Origin: Arctopsyche grandis
Lineage: Eukaryota; Arthropoda; Insecta; Trichoptera; Hydropsychidae
Assembly (NCBI RefSeq): GCF_051622035.1
Contig: NC_135367.1
Location: 14,808,501 to 14,872,500 of the forward strand
DNA length: 64,000 bases
Direction: 5' to 3'
Position numbers and translations under genes: made by a program. The notes beneath the pieces were generated by a model. That model had not been told where the DNA came from, ran no database searches, and was given only the letters and a program-made list of their open reading frames with translations. Below, one piece after another: positions 1 through 11,329 of this stretch (positions are counted from its first letter, which is position 1; each line of letters starts with the position of its first letter).

Positions 1-36
1 TTAACAATGAACAGCACGCTTCCGTTCCGCTCACTA
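1..36. mobile_element. Partial 133-bp-family hAT-like MITE cut by window edge
   Basis: The first 36 bases resemble the terminal part of the 133-bp MITE family found complete at 7223, 7364 and 19539: an AACAATG block, a CGCTTCCG block and a CTA terminus. The 8-mer GTCATGAC follows at 37-44 and would be its right target duplication. The left end lies outside the window. Confidence 0.55.
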
Positions 37-44
37 GTCATGAC

Positions 45-191
45 CAGAGATCGGCGGACGATTTGCTTTTGCCCACAAAAATGGTTCACTATAGTCAATT
101 AATATTGCCAACCTTTTTTTTGCTCACTTGCTTTGTAAGACAAAAGTGAACCATATTTTATAGGCGAATGCAACTTATCCGCCGATCTCTG
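45..191. mobile_element. hAT-like MITE, 147 bp
   Basis: Terminal inverted repeats CAGAGATCGGCGGA (45-58) and its exact complement at 178-191 bound a 147-bp non-coding element. GTCATGAC stands on both sides (37-44 and 192-199) as an 8-bp target duplication. CAGAG-type ends and an 8-bp duplication are the signature of the hAT superfamily. The interior is partly palindromic (TGGTTCAC near 91 and GTGAACCA near 147). There is no transposase, so it would depend on one encoded elsewhere. Confidence 0.85.
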
Positions 192-194
192 GTC

Positions 195-558
195 ATGACA
201 AAACGCTCACGGACATAACACTGACATCATAACGCTGACGCGACAAAACGATCACAGAAATCATATTCACAGATAAAACGCTCATGGAATTATTCCAAAT
301 ATTGAGTTTAAACTGGTTTATCTAATATATATTTCATTTATTAATCTACATATAATAGTATAATGTGTAAATTCATCACGACACGTTTTATTGAATTTTG
401 GATTAATTTTGTTGTAAAAAATAACATTTTTATACGTACGAATAATTCCGTGAGCGTTTTATCTGTGAGTATAATGTCCGTGAGTGTTTTGTCGCGTGAG
501 CATTATGTCGTCCGCGTTGTGTCGTTGAATGTTAGGTCCGTGAGCATTTTGTCGTGGA
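195..558. mobile_element. Foldback-like element with minisatellite arms
   Basis: Two inverted arms, about 195-297 and 437-558, flank an AT-rich core. The right arm is a degenerate tandem array of a 15-16 bp unit close to CGTGAGCATTTTGTC, repeated about seven times. The left arm is its complement with roughly one unit missing. The inner ends match as GGAATTATTC and its complement. Long inverted repeats made of short tandem units are typical of foldback elements. The outer boundary and target duplication are not resolved, and the left end abuts the duplication of the neighbouring MITE. Confidence 0.65.
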
Positions 559-930
559 ACGTGGGTATAATACCGTAAGATGAAAACGCTTTCTTAATCC
601 CAATGATATTTTTAATGGAAGGTCTTGGATCGAACGTATTCCAGATTGGAATCTGATCCAATATTGATTATGATTCAACCGATATGAATTTATTCATTCA
701 AATACAAAAAATTAACTCGATTTATCAGATTTTTTTAATATATGTACTAAATTAGCTAGATAGCTAAAATATATATAAATAAATATATTTTACCATGATG
801 CCATTATGGGTTTTACCCCCAAGCGACACGTATGGCATTAAACTTGTACATATATACATTAAGATTATATGTTTGAAATATTTGAAATCTTATTCAAATA
901 GTGTTGACAAAATAATAGTAAGTAAGTTTT
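559..930. other. AT-rich intergenic stretch, no gene seen
   Basis: Only very short open frames and simple AT-rich sequence. No splice-supported exon or recognisable repeat was found. Confidence 0.5.
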
Positions 931-1108
931 GACAATTTGATGAGGAACCGTTTCAGTTAAATTGGCAAACTCTCATGAGAAACGATCCACCTGGAATCAC
1001 AAATATACAAGTCTGACCTGAACACCAATCGGGGTCAACCCAGGGCTTGAACCCGGGAACCTCTTGGTGGTTGGCATTATCGGAACCAGCGAGCTAAGCT
1101 GCCGGCTA
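931..1108 (-). mobile_element. tRNA-derived SINE, minus strand
   Basis: Read on the minus strand, the element begins with a tRNA-like head: an A-box-like TTAGCTCGCTGG and, about 35 bases on, a B-box-like GGGTTCAAGCCC. These match the internal promoter of RNA polymerase III. The body then runs to an end near TTCCTCATCAAATTGTC. A second copy with the same order of blocks lies at 13713-13905 on the plus strand. The extended body and second copy argue against a functional tRNA gene. Confidence 0.75.
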
Positions 1109-4100
1109 AGTTTGCTAAAATTTAATTCTAGAAGTTACATACATATATACAAATAATATTCTTACTAATAAACACTCTTCTTATTAATAAACACACTCGT
1201 ATATGATGTGTATTTGACGTGAATTGTGTATATAAATAAACGATTTACGGCATTGAAATCTCAAATATTTCGGGTCGTAAAAATATAATCATAGAAAGTG
1301 GATTGGAGAATTTCATATCCCCATCCTCATACTTTCGCACTCCTCTTTCCCCTCGCCAACCATTTATTATACAATATTAAAATGGAGCTATTTTCACGCA
1401 GAAGGGAAAAAACTTGGCGACTCGCATTCGCATCGATCGTTTGCATAGCACACGTTTTAGAAAAGGGAGCGAGGTCTATATAGACGGTTGAGATAAGCAA
1501 AATAAGTCATAAAATGCTCGTCGAAAAACCAACAAGTTTCTTTATGCTCAGATAAATTAGAATACACCTCCACTTTCTAATAAAATATTTCTAAATCCAC
1601 TCATTCTTATACGCATACACATATCCAATTCTAAAAATGATAATTAAAACCATACATAAACTCTCATATATTGCACGTCGTTGTTGTTTATGAACTCGCT
1701 CACTTTGAAAAATCGGCAACAATTAACTAATGGACCGACTAACTGCTACGCTAATTTACTCGGTAAAACGACACAAAAAAAAACTAGTTAAATTGAAGTG
1801 GCTTTTAGTTTAGTTAGTAACGAAAATTTGTAAACGTCAAAAACATTACATACGCACGTAGGAACAGTGTGTGTAAAATTTGACGTACGAGTACAATACA
1901 GTCGAGCAGTGCGTATGACAGGTGACGAGAACCTTGGACGGAACCTTCAATTGACACATATTAATTGACCGCTTGAATAAATTATGGTATTTATTTGAAC
2001 TACATAGAGATTCAATCGTTAAAAGGCTCGACACGAATGTCTGTATGGCGTGCAACAATCGCAAAGGCCATACAGTTCGTCGAACGATAACATAGCAATT
2101 ATGCAAATATTAAAATTTACACTGCGATTTGTTATCAACACATAATCGATTTCGAAAGCAATTGACAGATATGTTTACTGTCTGTCGTGTGACTAAGTGT
2201 ATTTTATTTATGTCGGCTAGGATGAATTATACGAAGAAACGCTCATTTATCAGAGGCTGATCGATGACGGCCAAATACCAGATGTGTCAAATATTGAGTC
2301 CGAAATATTCCAAAAAAGTCGGTCTGTGTAAGTGGATCTCTTCAAGTTCACTTGCATCATGAGCTTTAGGGAGAAAACACACTGAGTGGTATGGGACGTC
2401 ACGTGTCCTTGGCTTCCCGCTGTGACTGTAAACAGTGGGTGTTCCCCAAACCGAATTCGGGTGTACTCACACGTGCAGAATGAATATGTCTGGGAGGTCG
2501 AACTTGTATACATATCCATATGCAAACGACAAGTTTCTCCTACATTTCTTCAAATATGGGATTCACCGTTATCGATCATTGTCAAGCAAGGATAAATACG
2601 AGGATAAAATATCACCGAAAACACTCCAGGGGGTAATTTTTGTGACTGAAACATATATGTATATGGACTAGAGGTGCTGCGTTTTTTTTGCATGTTTAAA
2701 CGTATCTAAAAAAACACGTACCACGTACCAGTCAGTGTGTTTTCGCCCTTAATCGCTTCGTTACTTGCTTTGAGTAGTGACCTTGTCAGCAAACATTAAA
2801 AAAAAATTGAATATATTTTTATGTCATCTATTAATCATCAGCCGGATTTTCTACCATTTTAATTGAATGGGTTTATGTGTAAAAAAAATCACATCAAAAT
2901 AATTGATGATGTAAAAGCTACACGATTATTGTTAATGGAATCGGATTTTGAAGCTAGTGTGTTTTAATGTTCCATTTTAATAATAAATATTGTGAAAGTG
3001 GAATCAAACTTTCATAACATGACCGCTATAAATGAATATTTCATTACACGTTGAAGAATTGATTGAAACTCGTCATTAAATATGGCAAACGCTCGCATGA
3101 CAGTTTCATAGTAAATACTCTGTATCTACAATATTTAAAAAAAAACCATCAAACTATCTAGTACATATAGAATTACATATCGCGTTTAATCTTTAAAAAA
3201 ATAGAAAATTTTATTGTATTATCTTTTTCAATTGAAATCGAATGTTTTGCGTCTGAATTTGGCAATTTAATTTAACTTTGTGGTTTTTGAGAGGCGACAG
3301 GACCGCCTACGGTCGTTGCCGTCATCTCGATTTGAACGTCTTAATAATATTATAAAATTGGAAATCAGACACATTTATATTTGTATTGTATTTAATAGCC
3401 TACTGTATGTACATATGAACAATTGCAAAGACAAAAGATATTTAAAAAAAGTCGATTGCGAAAAGCACTCAAAGTAAAGGCACAAAGTTTAGCACTGGCT
3501 ATGCTATAAATATAAAAAGTAGATATATTTAAATGAATGGTATCTGTTTTGTTGCCGCGGCAATTATTTTGAATAGCAAATAATTTTATGAAGTATGAAG
3601 TTTGCAAACGAAAACGATAAATTTTAAGGAAGCATTTCATTTATGTAAATCTACAGATGAACTGCTTAAGCCAAATTTATGCGCGAAGTAAATTTGCACG
3701 ATGAAACGAGAACTTCATTCTAAGCTCGTCGTACAAAATGAAATTCTAATGTAATTAACAACGTGACGTACACATAAACATTTAAAAAATATAAGACACA
3801 ATCAAAATAAATCAAATTTAACTTTCATAACATACATATTCAATTATCCTCGTTCGTGTGTAGAGATAATGAAAATCAAGAAAATAAACGTATGTATAAT
3901 GGAAAATACAAATATAATAACCGTCCAAGGGTTATGCCGATCAATAAGGTATTATATGGTATTTTTTTTATTATTTTATTTGTGGGTCGTGAGTACAAAC
4001 TCTCCGAATTCCATCAATACGTACGGAGAAAATCTGTGGAGAATTTGATCCAATTTCCCGCATGAAAAAAAAGTTCATGTCTTCAGCATCACGGTCGACC

Positions 4101-4331
4101 AAGTTGGGGGATGTTTTAAAAGAGCAATTCGACAAAAGAGAAAATATTTTCCGTTGTAAATATGGCCGTGACACGACCGTTTCCGTTTCCTTTCGGTGCG
4201 TTGCGTTCTCGCCCTGAAATTGTACGGAAAATTAAGCAATGAATGAAAAAATGGCGAGGGACAAAGAGTAACTCTATCAACGCGGGAAGTATTAAAAAAC
4301 TGATTTATACTGATGTGAAAGAGTAATGTAG
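1109..4331. other. Intergenic, no gene recognised
   Basis: About 3.2 kb with only short open frames (up to 91 codons) on both strands, low-complexity AT runs and no exon I could support. A somewhat less AT-rich patch at about 2340-2470 matches nothing I recognise. Confidence 0.45.
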
Positions 4332-6281
4332 CTTGAAATACACCCTTTATCCAAATATCCCCCTTGGTTTACATCGTCTCTTATTAAAATTATAAAAGAA
4401 AAAAACAAATTCCATAAAAAATTTAAAATTTATTCAAATCCCTTAGATTATCAAAGTTTTTCACTATTAAGAGCTCGAATTAAAAAATATTCTTTAATCT
4501 GCTTTAGAAATTATATTTCTCTTATTCAAAATAATATTAAAACTAATCCCAAATCATTTTGGTCATATATAAATTCAAAAAAAAATACCTCCTCTTCATA
4601 TCCTTCCGTAATGTATTATGGAAATAAGTCGGCTTCACATGGTTCTGAAATCTGTACCATTTTTGCTGACTATTTTGACTCCACTTTCAATAGTGATTCT
4701 ACCATTAACCTTTCTATCTCTAATACAGATACTTCTTCTTGTAACTTATCTACTTTTCATTTTGACTTATCTACTGTACTCAGTCACATCAACTCTCTCA
4801 ATGTTAATCTTGGTGCGGGTTGTGATGGTTTGCCTTCTTTTTTCCTTGTTAAATGTGCTGTCCCATTATCTCTTCCCATAACAATCCTTTTCAATCTTTC
4901 TATGTCGAACGGTAAATTTCCTGACTATTGGAAATTATCTTACATCACCCCTATTTTTAAAAAAGGTGATAAGAATCTTATTGAGAATTACCGTCCTATA
5001 TCTAAACTATCTGTCATTAGTAAAATCTTTGAAAAAATTATCTATAATTTCCTTTTCTCCAATTTCAAAAACTACATTATACCTGAACAACATGGTTTTT
5101 TTAAGGGGAGATCGGTAGAGACTAACCTGCTTAATTTCACTAGTACTCTCACATCTTATATGGACAAACGAATCCAAATAGACGTCGTTTATACGGATTT
5201 CTCTAAAGCTTTTGATAAAATCAATCACAACCTTTTACTCAATAAACTTTGGTCCCTTGGAATCCGAGGAAATTTATTTCGTTGGATCTCTTCGTATATA
5301 CTAAATCGTCACCAAATCATAATTCTCAATGGTTTTAGATCATCACTTAGACATATTCCTTCCGGTGTCCCACAAGGGTCGCATTTAGGTCCCTTATTCT
5401 TTTTACTCTATATTAATGATATCTCATACATCTTCAAACATTCCTTTATACTTCTTTACGCTGATGATTTAAAAATTTACAAACCTATATACACCATAGA
5501 CGATTGTCATAAGATACAAGAAGATCTAGATAGATTCTCTATATATTGTTTAAATAATGATCTTTTTATTAATCTAGAAAAATGCTCTATTTTAAATTTC
5601 ACTAGAAATAAGTCAATTATTACTAATCAATATCAATTAAATCATTCAATCCTTAACACGTCATCTTCTATTAAGGATCTTGGTGTAATACTCAATAATA
5701 AACTAGATTTCTCTGAACATATTTCTTTTATTACCAACAAAGCATTTAAATCTCTTGGATTCCTACTCCGCTCAACAAAACCCTTTAATGATCCTTATGT
5801 ACTAAAATTACTTTATTTTTCCTTTGTAAGGTCTCACCTTGAATTTGCCTCAATTATCTGGTCACCTTTTTATTTATCCCATATTAATTGTATTGAGAAA
5901 GTTCAACTTAAATTTATTAAATCCTTACGCTACCTTTTTCCTACCTATACCCATTCTACTGTTTCCGACATTTTAAAAATCCTTTCTTTTAACAATCTTT
6001 CTGTCAGGCGACGACATTCTGATGCTATATTCTTCTTTAAGCTCATAAATGGTTTCCTTGATTGTTCTGATTTACTGAATAAGGTTAATTTCAGAATCCC
6101 AGTTCGATACCCTAGACGCGTTACACTCTTTTCACTTGATCCTTTCAATACTAATTCCCAAAAATATTTTTATCTGCAGCGCGTTTATCGTATGTTTAAC
6201 GGAGAGCTGAATGAGGTTGATCTGTTTGGTATTTCCCTACATCAATTCAGGTCTAACATCAAGAGAATCTTGACCGATTGA
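4332..6281 (+). CDS. LINE reverse transcriptase, N-terminally truncated
   Basis: The frame is open from just after a TAG at 4329-4331 to the stop at 6281 (649 codons); the first ATG is at 4611 (556 aa). The part before that ATG already reads like the linker between endonuclease and RT in non-LTR elements (PPWF, then a basic stretch, then PKSFWSYINS), so the true start is lost. From the ATG, RT motifs appear in order: FKKGD and NYRPIS near residues 117-130, YTDFSKAFDKINH near 194-206, GVPQGSHLGPL near 252-262, and the catalytic YADD near 283-286. The C-terminal region (RRHSDAIFFFKLINGFLD and on) is typical of Jockey/CR1-type polymerases. It would copy its own RNA by target-primed reverse transcription but cannot act alone without the endonuclease. 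Confidence 0.9.
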   Translation, partial: LEIHPLSKYPPWFTSSLIKIIKEKNKFHKKFKIYSNPLDYQSFSLLRARIKKYSLICFRNYISLIQNNIKTNPKSFWSYINSKKNTSSSYPSVMYYGNKSASHGSEICTIFADYFDSTFNSDSTINLSISNTDTSSCNLSTFHFDLSTVLSHINSLNVNLGAGCDGLPSFFLVKCAVPLSLPITILFNLSMSNGKFPDYWKLSYITPIFKKGDKNLIENYRPISKLSVISKIFEKIIYNFLFSNFKNYIIPEQHGFFKGRSVETNLLNFTSTLTSYMDKRIQIDVVYTDFSKAFDKINHNLLLNKLWSLGIRGNLFRWISSYILNRHQIIILNGFRSSLRHIPSGVPQGSHLGPLFFLLYINDISYIFKHSFILLYADDLKIYKPIYTIDDCHKIQEDLDRFSIYCLNNDLFINLEKCSILNFTRNKSIITNQYQLNHSILNTSSSIKDLGVILNNKLDFSEHISFITNKAFKSLGFLLRSTKPFNDPYVLKLLYFSFVRSHLEFASIIWSPFYLSHINCIEKVQLKFIKSLRYLFPTYTHSTVSDILKILSFNNLSVRRRHSDAIFFFKLINGFLDCSDLLNKVNFRIPVRYPRRVTLFSLDPFNTNSQKYFYLQRVYRMFNGELNEVDLFGISLHQFRSNIKRILTD

Positions 6282-6719
6282 TTCATTTTTTCTTCTATTC
6301 TATTTTTCCAATATTTCCATTATTTTTATACTTTAGTTTAGTTATGTAATGTGCTATTTAATCATATTATAGCTTTCATTCCTTTCCATTTCATTTGTTT
6401 ATTTTGTATTTACCTTTTTCATTTGTTTTTTATATTTGTAAATTTCAATTTCTTCTTATATTCTATCTTATAACCTTTTCCAAATATTTTAATACTATAG
6501 TTTAATTATGCAATGTACTACATATTTTGTCATGCCTTTATTCTTTACTTTTTAATTTGTTTTCCTTATATTTATCTTTTTCATTTTTGTAAAAATCTAT
6601 TATTGGACTCGGGTGTTACATATATTATTTATTTACTTTTTGTGTTTTTTATACCTATCTCTGTACATCCTGTCTGTTGATTTTTCAATTAATAAAATAA
6701 AAATAAAAATAAAATAAAG
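4332..6719 (+). mobile_element. 5'-truncated non-LTR retrotransposon (Jockey/CR1-like)
   Basis: The element contains an open reverse transcriptase frame (4332-6281), an AT-rich 3' untranslated region and a terminal run of AATAAAA-type repeats at about 6690-6719. The upstream endonuclease and ORF1 are missing, as expected from incomplete reverse transcription at insertion. I saw no clear target-site duplication. The undamaged frame suggests a fairly recent insertion. Confidence 0.85.
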
Positions 6720-7214
6720 TGTGTGTATTACCGTATATAATATATGAATATACACTATGAACTTTGGGGGCCCAAATGGTACGCACGATATTTCCGTCAC
6801 CCACAAAAATTATTTGAAATATTGACTCCATGTTTGATGTATATTGTATAAATAATTGAAATATCTTATTATTACATTTAACAAATATTTTTTTTTATTT
6901 TAACAAATATTTTTTGTAAATACAAATGATTGTTACTGTTTATTGTATCGTAACGAAAACAGTCGCCGTCAGCTTGTTATTTTTTTAAAATGTAAATTTG
7001 TTATTTTAAATCTAAAACTTACCTGTATTGTACGTAAAATAAAAAAAATAAATAGTTTATTTTTAATTGATAATACTGAAAAAAAAACCGCCATAAGTTT
7101 TCGATTTTTACCAAAACCCGTATACAAATGTAGTAGTCGAAGTTGAAAACTGTTGATTTGCATGCATACAATTTACATGTAAGTATCTACAAACCAACAT
7201 TTATTTTCAGATGT
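6720..7214. other. AT-rich intergenic, no gene
   Basis: Poly-A/T-rich sequence with two overlapping spurious short frames on opposite strands. Nothing recognisable. Confidence 0.4.
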
Positions 7215-7222
7215 GTTATCAT

Positions 7223-7355
7223 TAGACACCGGATAGTCACAGTGCTATCCATTGTTCCATTGTTGTAAATCCTTTGTAAAAAAGGTTCGGCTAACCTTTA
7301 ACAATGCATTTACAACCTTTGAACAATACGCGGCACCTTCTGGGTCCGGTGTCTA
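7223..7355. mobile_element. 133-bp hAT-like MITE, copy 1 of a tandem pair
   Basis: The element starts TAGACACCGGA and ends with the exact complement. GTTATCAT flanks it on both sides (7215-7222 and 7356-7363). Most of the length is an imperfect palindrome centred on GGTTCGGCTAACC, with AACAATGCATTTACAACC in one arm. TARNG-type ends and an 8-bp duplication point to hAT. There is no coding capacity. Confidence 0.85.
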
Positions 7356-7363
7356 GTTATCAT

Positions 7364-7496
7364 TAAAGAGCGGACCCAGAGCGCGCTGTCCATTGTTCAC
7401 GTGTTGTAAATGCATTGTTAAAGGTTTGCCGAACCTTTTTTACAAAGCATTTACAATAATGGAACAATAGACGGCGCGCTTCCGGTCCTACCTCTA
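7364..7496. mobile_element. 133-bp hAT-like MITE, copy 2 of a tandem pair
   Basis: It starts TAAAGAGCGGACC, ends GGTCCTACCTCTA and has exactly the same length as copy 1. It shares the middle GTTATCAT (7356-7363) with copy 1 and has another at 7497-7504. The sequence therefore reads target, MITE, target, MITE, target. Confidence 0.85.
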
Positions 7497-7700
7497 GTTA
7501 TCATATTATCCTATATAGATTAGGCTGGAGAGCCTACATACATACATACTAGTTTAGATAACATAATATTTTTTTTATTGGCATATACATAAGTATTTCG
7601 CACGATTAAATCAATCAGATAATTAAATAATTACATAGATTTTTTTGATAAACATATTAAATATACATACGTACACTGAATTAATTTTTTACGATAAGGC

Positions 7701-7768
7701 CAGGGCCCCCTTTGAAAGCCGAGCCCGGGCTATATGCATACCCTTCCCCCCCCCTCTCGTCGGCCCTG
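7701..7768. mobile_element. 68-bp miniature hAT-like element
   Basis: CAGGGCC at the left and GGCCCTG at the right are inverted ends. GATAAGGC is present exactly on both sides (7693-7700 and 7769-7776) as an 8-bp duplication. The interior is GC-rich and includes a run of nine or ten C. It is probably an internally deleted relic of a CAGGG-type hAT element. Confidence 0.75.
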
Positions 7769-7776
7769 GATAAGGC

Positions 7777-9369
7777 TACCATTTATCTAATTCAAAAATA
7801 AATCTTTACAATAATAAAAAAAAAATCTAAATCTAAAATATGATATCTTAGAAATATGGTAAAAATTGTTATAATGTATGCAGATTAATTAAATTGGAAC
7901 TCAAATGATTATATAATGCAACACAGATAATTTTATATTTGTATTTCAGTAAAATATTATAAATAAAACTGAGAATAGAACTTAAACTTCGTTTAGTCGA
8001 TCCATACTACATACATATGTAATTGAATATATATGTAGTACACACGCACATTGTGAAGTAAGTATATTAAAATGTAGGGAAAAAAAATAAAAAAGTACAC
8101 TTTATGTGCAATATATTTTTATTTCCGGACTAGTATCGATCTTTTTGTGTCGGAAAGTAAAAATTTATTACCTTGTGTATTAACCTTTAGCTCGTGCGTC
8201 GCGTGCAATTAATTAATCTTTTTTTTTCTTTCTTTCGATAGGTTTTCATATACGCCCCCTCATACCTACATATACACATATTTTATTATTCCGTTATTAA
8301 TCTAGAGAAACGTAAAAGCGAAAAACAAAAAAATAAAAATAAATTTGGCCTATTTCCAACACCATTTGGAATAATATTTAAGAAAATAAACTTTCGTATA
8401 TTGCAAATTGGATATTTTTCATTGACTTCATACACCGCTCGAATATTATAGTCAACGAAATACGTGTCCATAACTGGATTGAAAAAAGTTGAATAAAAAA
8501 AATGCAAAAAATAAGCATATCGGGGGCATTGTACCACTGCGCTAGCGTGTCGATCTGTAAAAATTTCGTATGGAAATTAGATTTTTCAGCAAACAGGAAA
8601 CGTACTACTTATCGCTTCTGTTGAAAAAAAAAACAAAGATGATGGAACAAATTCATCAATGAAGCCTTCGCTGAAATTCCGTTAAGTAAGTACTAAATAC
8701 ATACAAAAATAGCCGTGACGTCAATTCGAAGCTTTGTCTCTTGAGATTTCAACATGAAAAATTTCGCACATCAACACGTTCAATTTTTTTCAGCAGACGG
8801 TGCTTAATTACCATAATTTACAATTGAATTGAAGAACTTTACTGCGGTATGATTAATGTAGCAGTGAACTGTATACATAATGGATAATGCAGATGATAAA
8901 AGTGACTCGGTAGTTTTATGTACGTATATACACATGTATTTAATTTTATACACATTGCAATATCATATTTGTCGGTAGATGAATCATACATATTTGAAAT
9001 TTTGCGCAAAAGCAAATCTTATTCATAATATTATACATATATTTTTGAACTAGATTGAAAATCAATATTCTAATAAGATTTGCATTTTCAATTCACGTTG
9101 TTATTATCAAATAATCTTTAAATCAAATAAGAATTGAGAATCACTGAAACAAATCGCTTACTTATGAAAATTGTTTTTCAGGACCACATGCAAAGTTTCA
9201 AGTTTGAGAAGCGTTGGTAAAAAAAAAATACCGATCGTCTCATCGATGGTCCAGATGAACCACATATGAAAAGCAGAATTATTCGGTTTTTATTTTGAAA
9301 GCCATAAATATATTTTACGGTTGATTTGAATAAATTGGCAAAAATGCACAATACAAATAAAAAGTCATT
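7777..9369. other. Intergenic, no gene recognised
   Basis: AT-rich sequence with scattered short TACATATGTA-like palindromes and no supportable exon. Confidence 0.4.
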
Positions 9370-9695
9370 ATCATCTACAGCCGTTCACCATCCACTGCTC
9401 TCCAGCACGGTTCGGTTCGTCTCTATTTTGATCTCTCATCCATCTGATCCCACACATTTTTCTAATTTCATCCACCCATCTCCCTTGAGACATTCCATGC
9501 ACCATTTCACATTCTCTCGGGTGCCATTCTAGCACTTCTTTCTTCAATTTTTCTATCTTCGTGACCCACCTATTCAATTTCTTCACTTTCTCCTACCCTA
9601 TCTCAACTACCAACTACCCTAGTCATGTTTCTCACCCACGTGTTCCGTTTCTTTCTTTCCTCACTATGCCGGGCATACAACGTTCTATTCTTCAT
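9370..9695 (-). pseudogene. RTE-like LINE 3' end, decayed fragment
   Basis: On the minus strand the translation contains RTLYARH, then EEVLEW-like, GRWVDEIRKMCG, RWMRDQNRDE and a final WMVNGC. These are the C-terminal blocks of RTE-like LINE polymerases and the same family as 25656-25901 and 63370-63800. It carries a stop and small deletions relative to the 25656 copy, and only the extreme 3' part is present. It is a dead, 5'-truncated insertion. Confidence 0.75.
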
Positions 9696-11329
9696 TGAAT
9701 TAATGCATAGAGAGTACGTTAATGATTTAACATCCGGAAAACTGAATACTACATAAAATTATCATGCCAAGTCCATTTATGTCAGAAGGAAACGAACGCA
9801 TTCAATTGACCTTGCCTCCACTGACATCGCATCGATGATAAATATGCAAACGGAATAAATTGATAACAATTGTTAAAAATTCAGTATGTATGGCGTGTGG
9901 TCAATAGCCCACTCTACCACCATAAAAATAGTCAAATGATATCCAAAAGCATAAAAAGAAAATAACTACATATGTACATTGAAGATGAAAACACAAGATC
10001 CTTCATATAAAATACTGTGTTTTATTTATAGGTATGTTGCTGATGAAGCGGCATAAAATACTGTGTATTCATCTCTTTTAATTAGAGATTATGATTGAGC
10101 GGTCGACAACCTGTTGCGCTTGAGCGATGCATCTCTATTTAAAAATAGGTATATGATTACCGGCGCCAATGATGGTAAATGATTGCTAGGTGTTCACACT
10201 AGAGGCGTGTGAAAGTACTTGGGTAATTACTTCAAGAATAACTAAATTATAGAAGAATACAAATACATATGTATGTTAAAATTACATATGTACATATGTT
10301 AGAGCCGACGAGCCTGCAAACTCCCGTCTGCCCAGCGGTGGCGAATTCGTCGACAAAATTCGTCAAAACACTGAAGTACTTATTAAACAATTATTTTTTT
10401 TATGTATAATCTCTCAGTAACTAAATACATACATATGTATGTATATACACAGTAAAAGAAATAAAAATTTACTGACTCAGAACTGAAATTTAAATTTTTT
10501 GTTTTTGTGATGTGCTGAGGTGCACAAATTTAGATATTACTCAAATAACATGACACTAAAATTAACTTAAACAAAAAATACTATGAACTTCATCTACATA
10601 CATTATGTATGCAATGCCCTTCATTCTTGACCATTTTGCACAGCCTTCATGGTGGGCGCGCATTATTAATTAAATGAGCTAGGAATAATCGAAAATGGGT
10701 CTGAATATACACATATACATACATATGTATGTATGTGTGTAGAAGCATATATTTGAATGGCTCATTGAATTTACATAGTTGGTTTCCTTTTCGATTTGCA
10801 TTGACGGGCACCATCATTCAAAATATAAATTTTGCATCGGACTTTTTATACAAAGCCAGCAAATTTCCCGCAAATTTTGATATATTAATAATATTGGAAA
10901 GTAGTCCTTCTGCGGTCAGTGTATGTACATATATACATAATACACGGATAGAATTTGAAACGGCGAGGGTTTAGAAACATCTGGTATACTCGTATGAAAT
11001 GAAAGTAATAGAACAAACATTTTTTCACATCAAACATGAGATATATTGCTTTTCATTTCGTCATATTCCATACGTAAGCGTTTCTATAAAATCACGGTTC
11101 TTCAGTACGTTTGAATTTGATTAAAAGGGAAATAGCTTCGTACACGAACTTTTTTTCCAAATTAAGACGTTTTCCACATCATTTATAATTTTTATTCAAC
11201 GTATCAATATTATAGCTAGCTCAAACATTTAAAGGAAACATGATTTTTTTTTATTTTAGTTAATATTTTAAAAAATCAAGATGATATTTATATAAACATA
11301 CATAGGAACATACATACATATGCACATAT
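9696..11329. other. Intergenic with short ACAT/ATGT repeats
   Basis: Several CATACATATGTATG-type short palindromic repeats (near 10265, 10430 and 10720) and no exon. A lone hAT-like end (CAGCGGTGGC near 10333) has no visible partner. Confidence 0.4.

Noticed and set aside
931-1108. Functional tRNA gene on the minus strand
   Set aside because: A and B boxes are present but the flanking parts do not close a cloverleaf, and the block continues into a repeated SINE body.
10320-10380. hAT-type end CAGCGGTGGC
   Set aside because: No complementary end or target duplication within reach.
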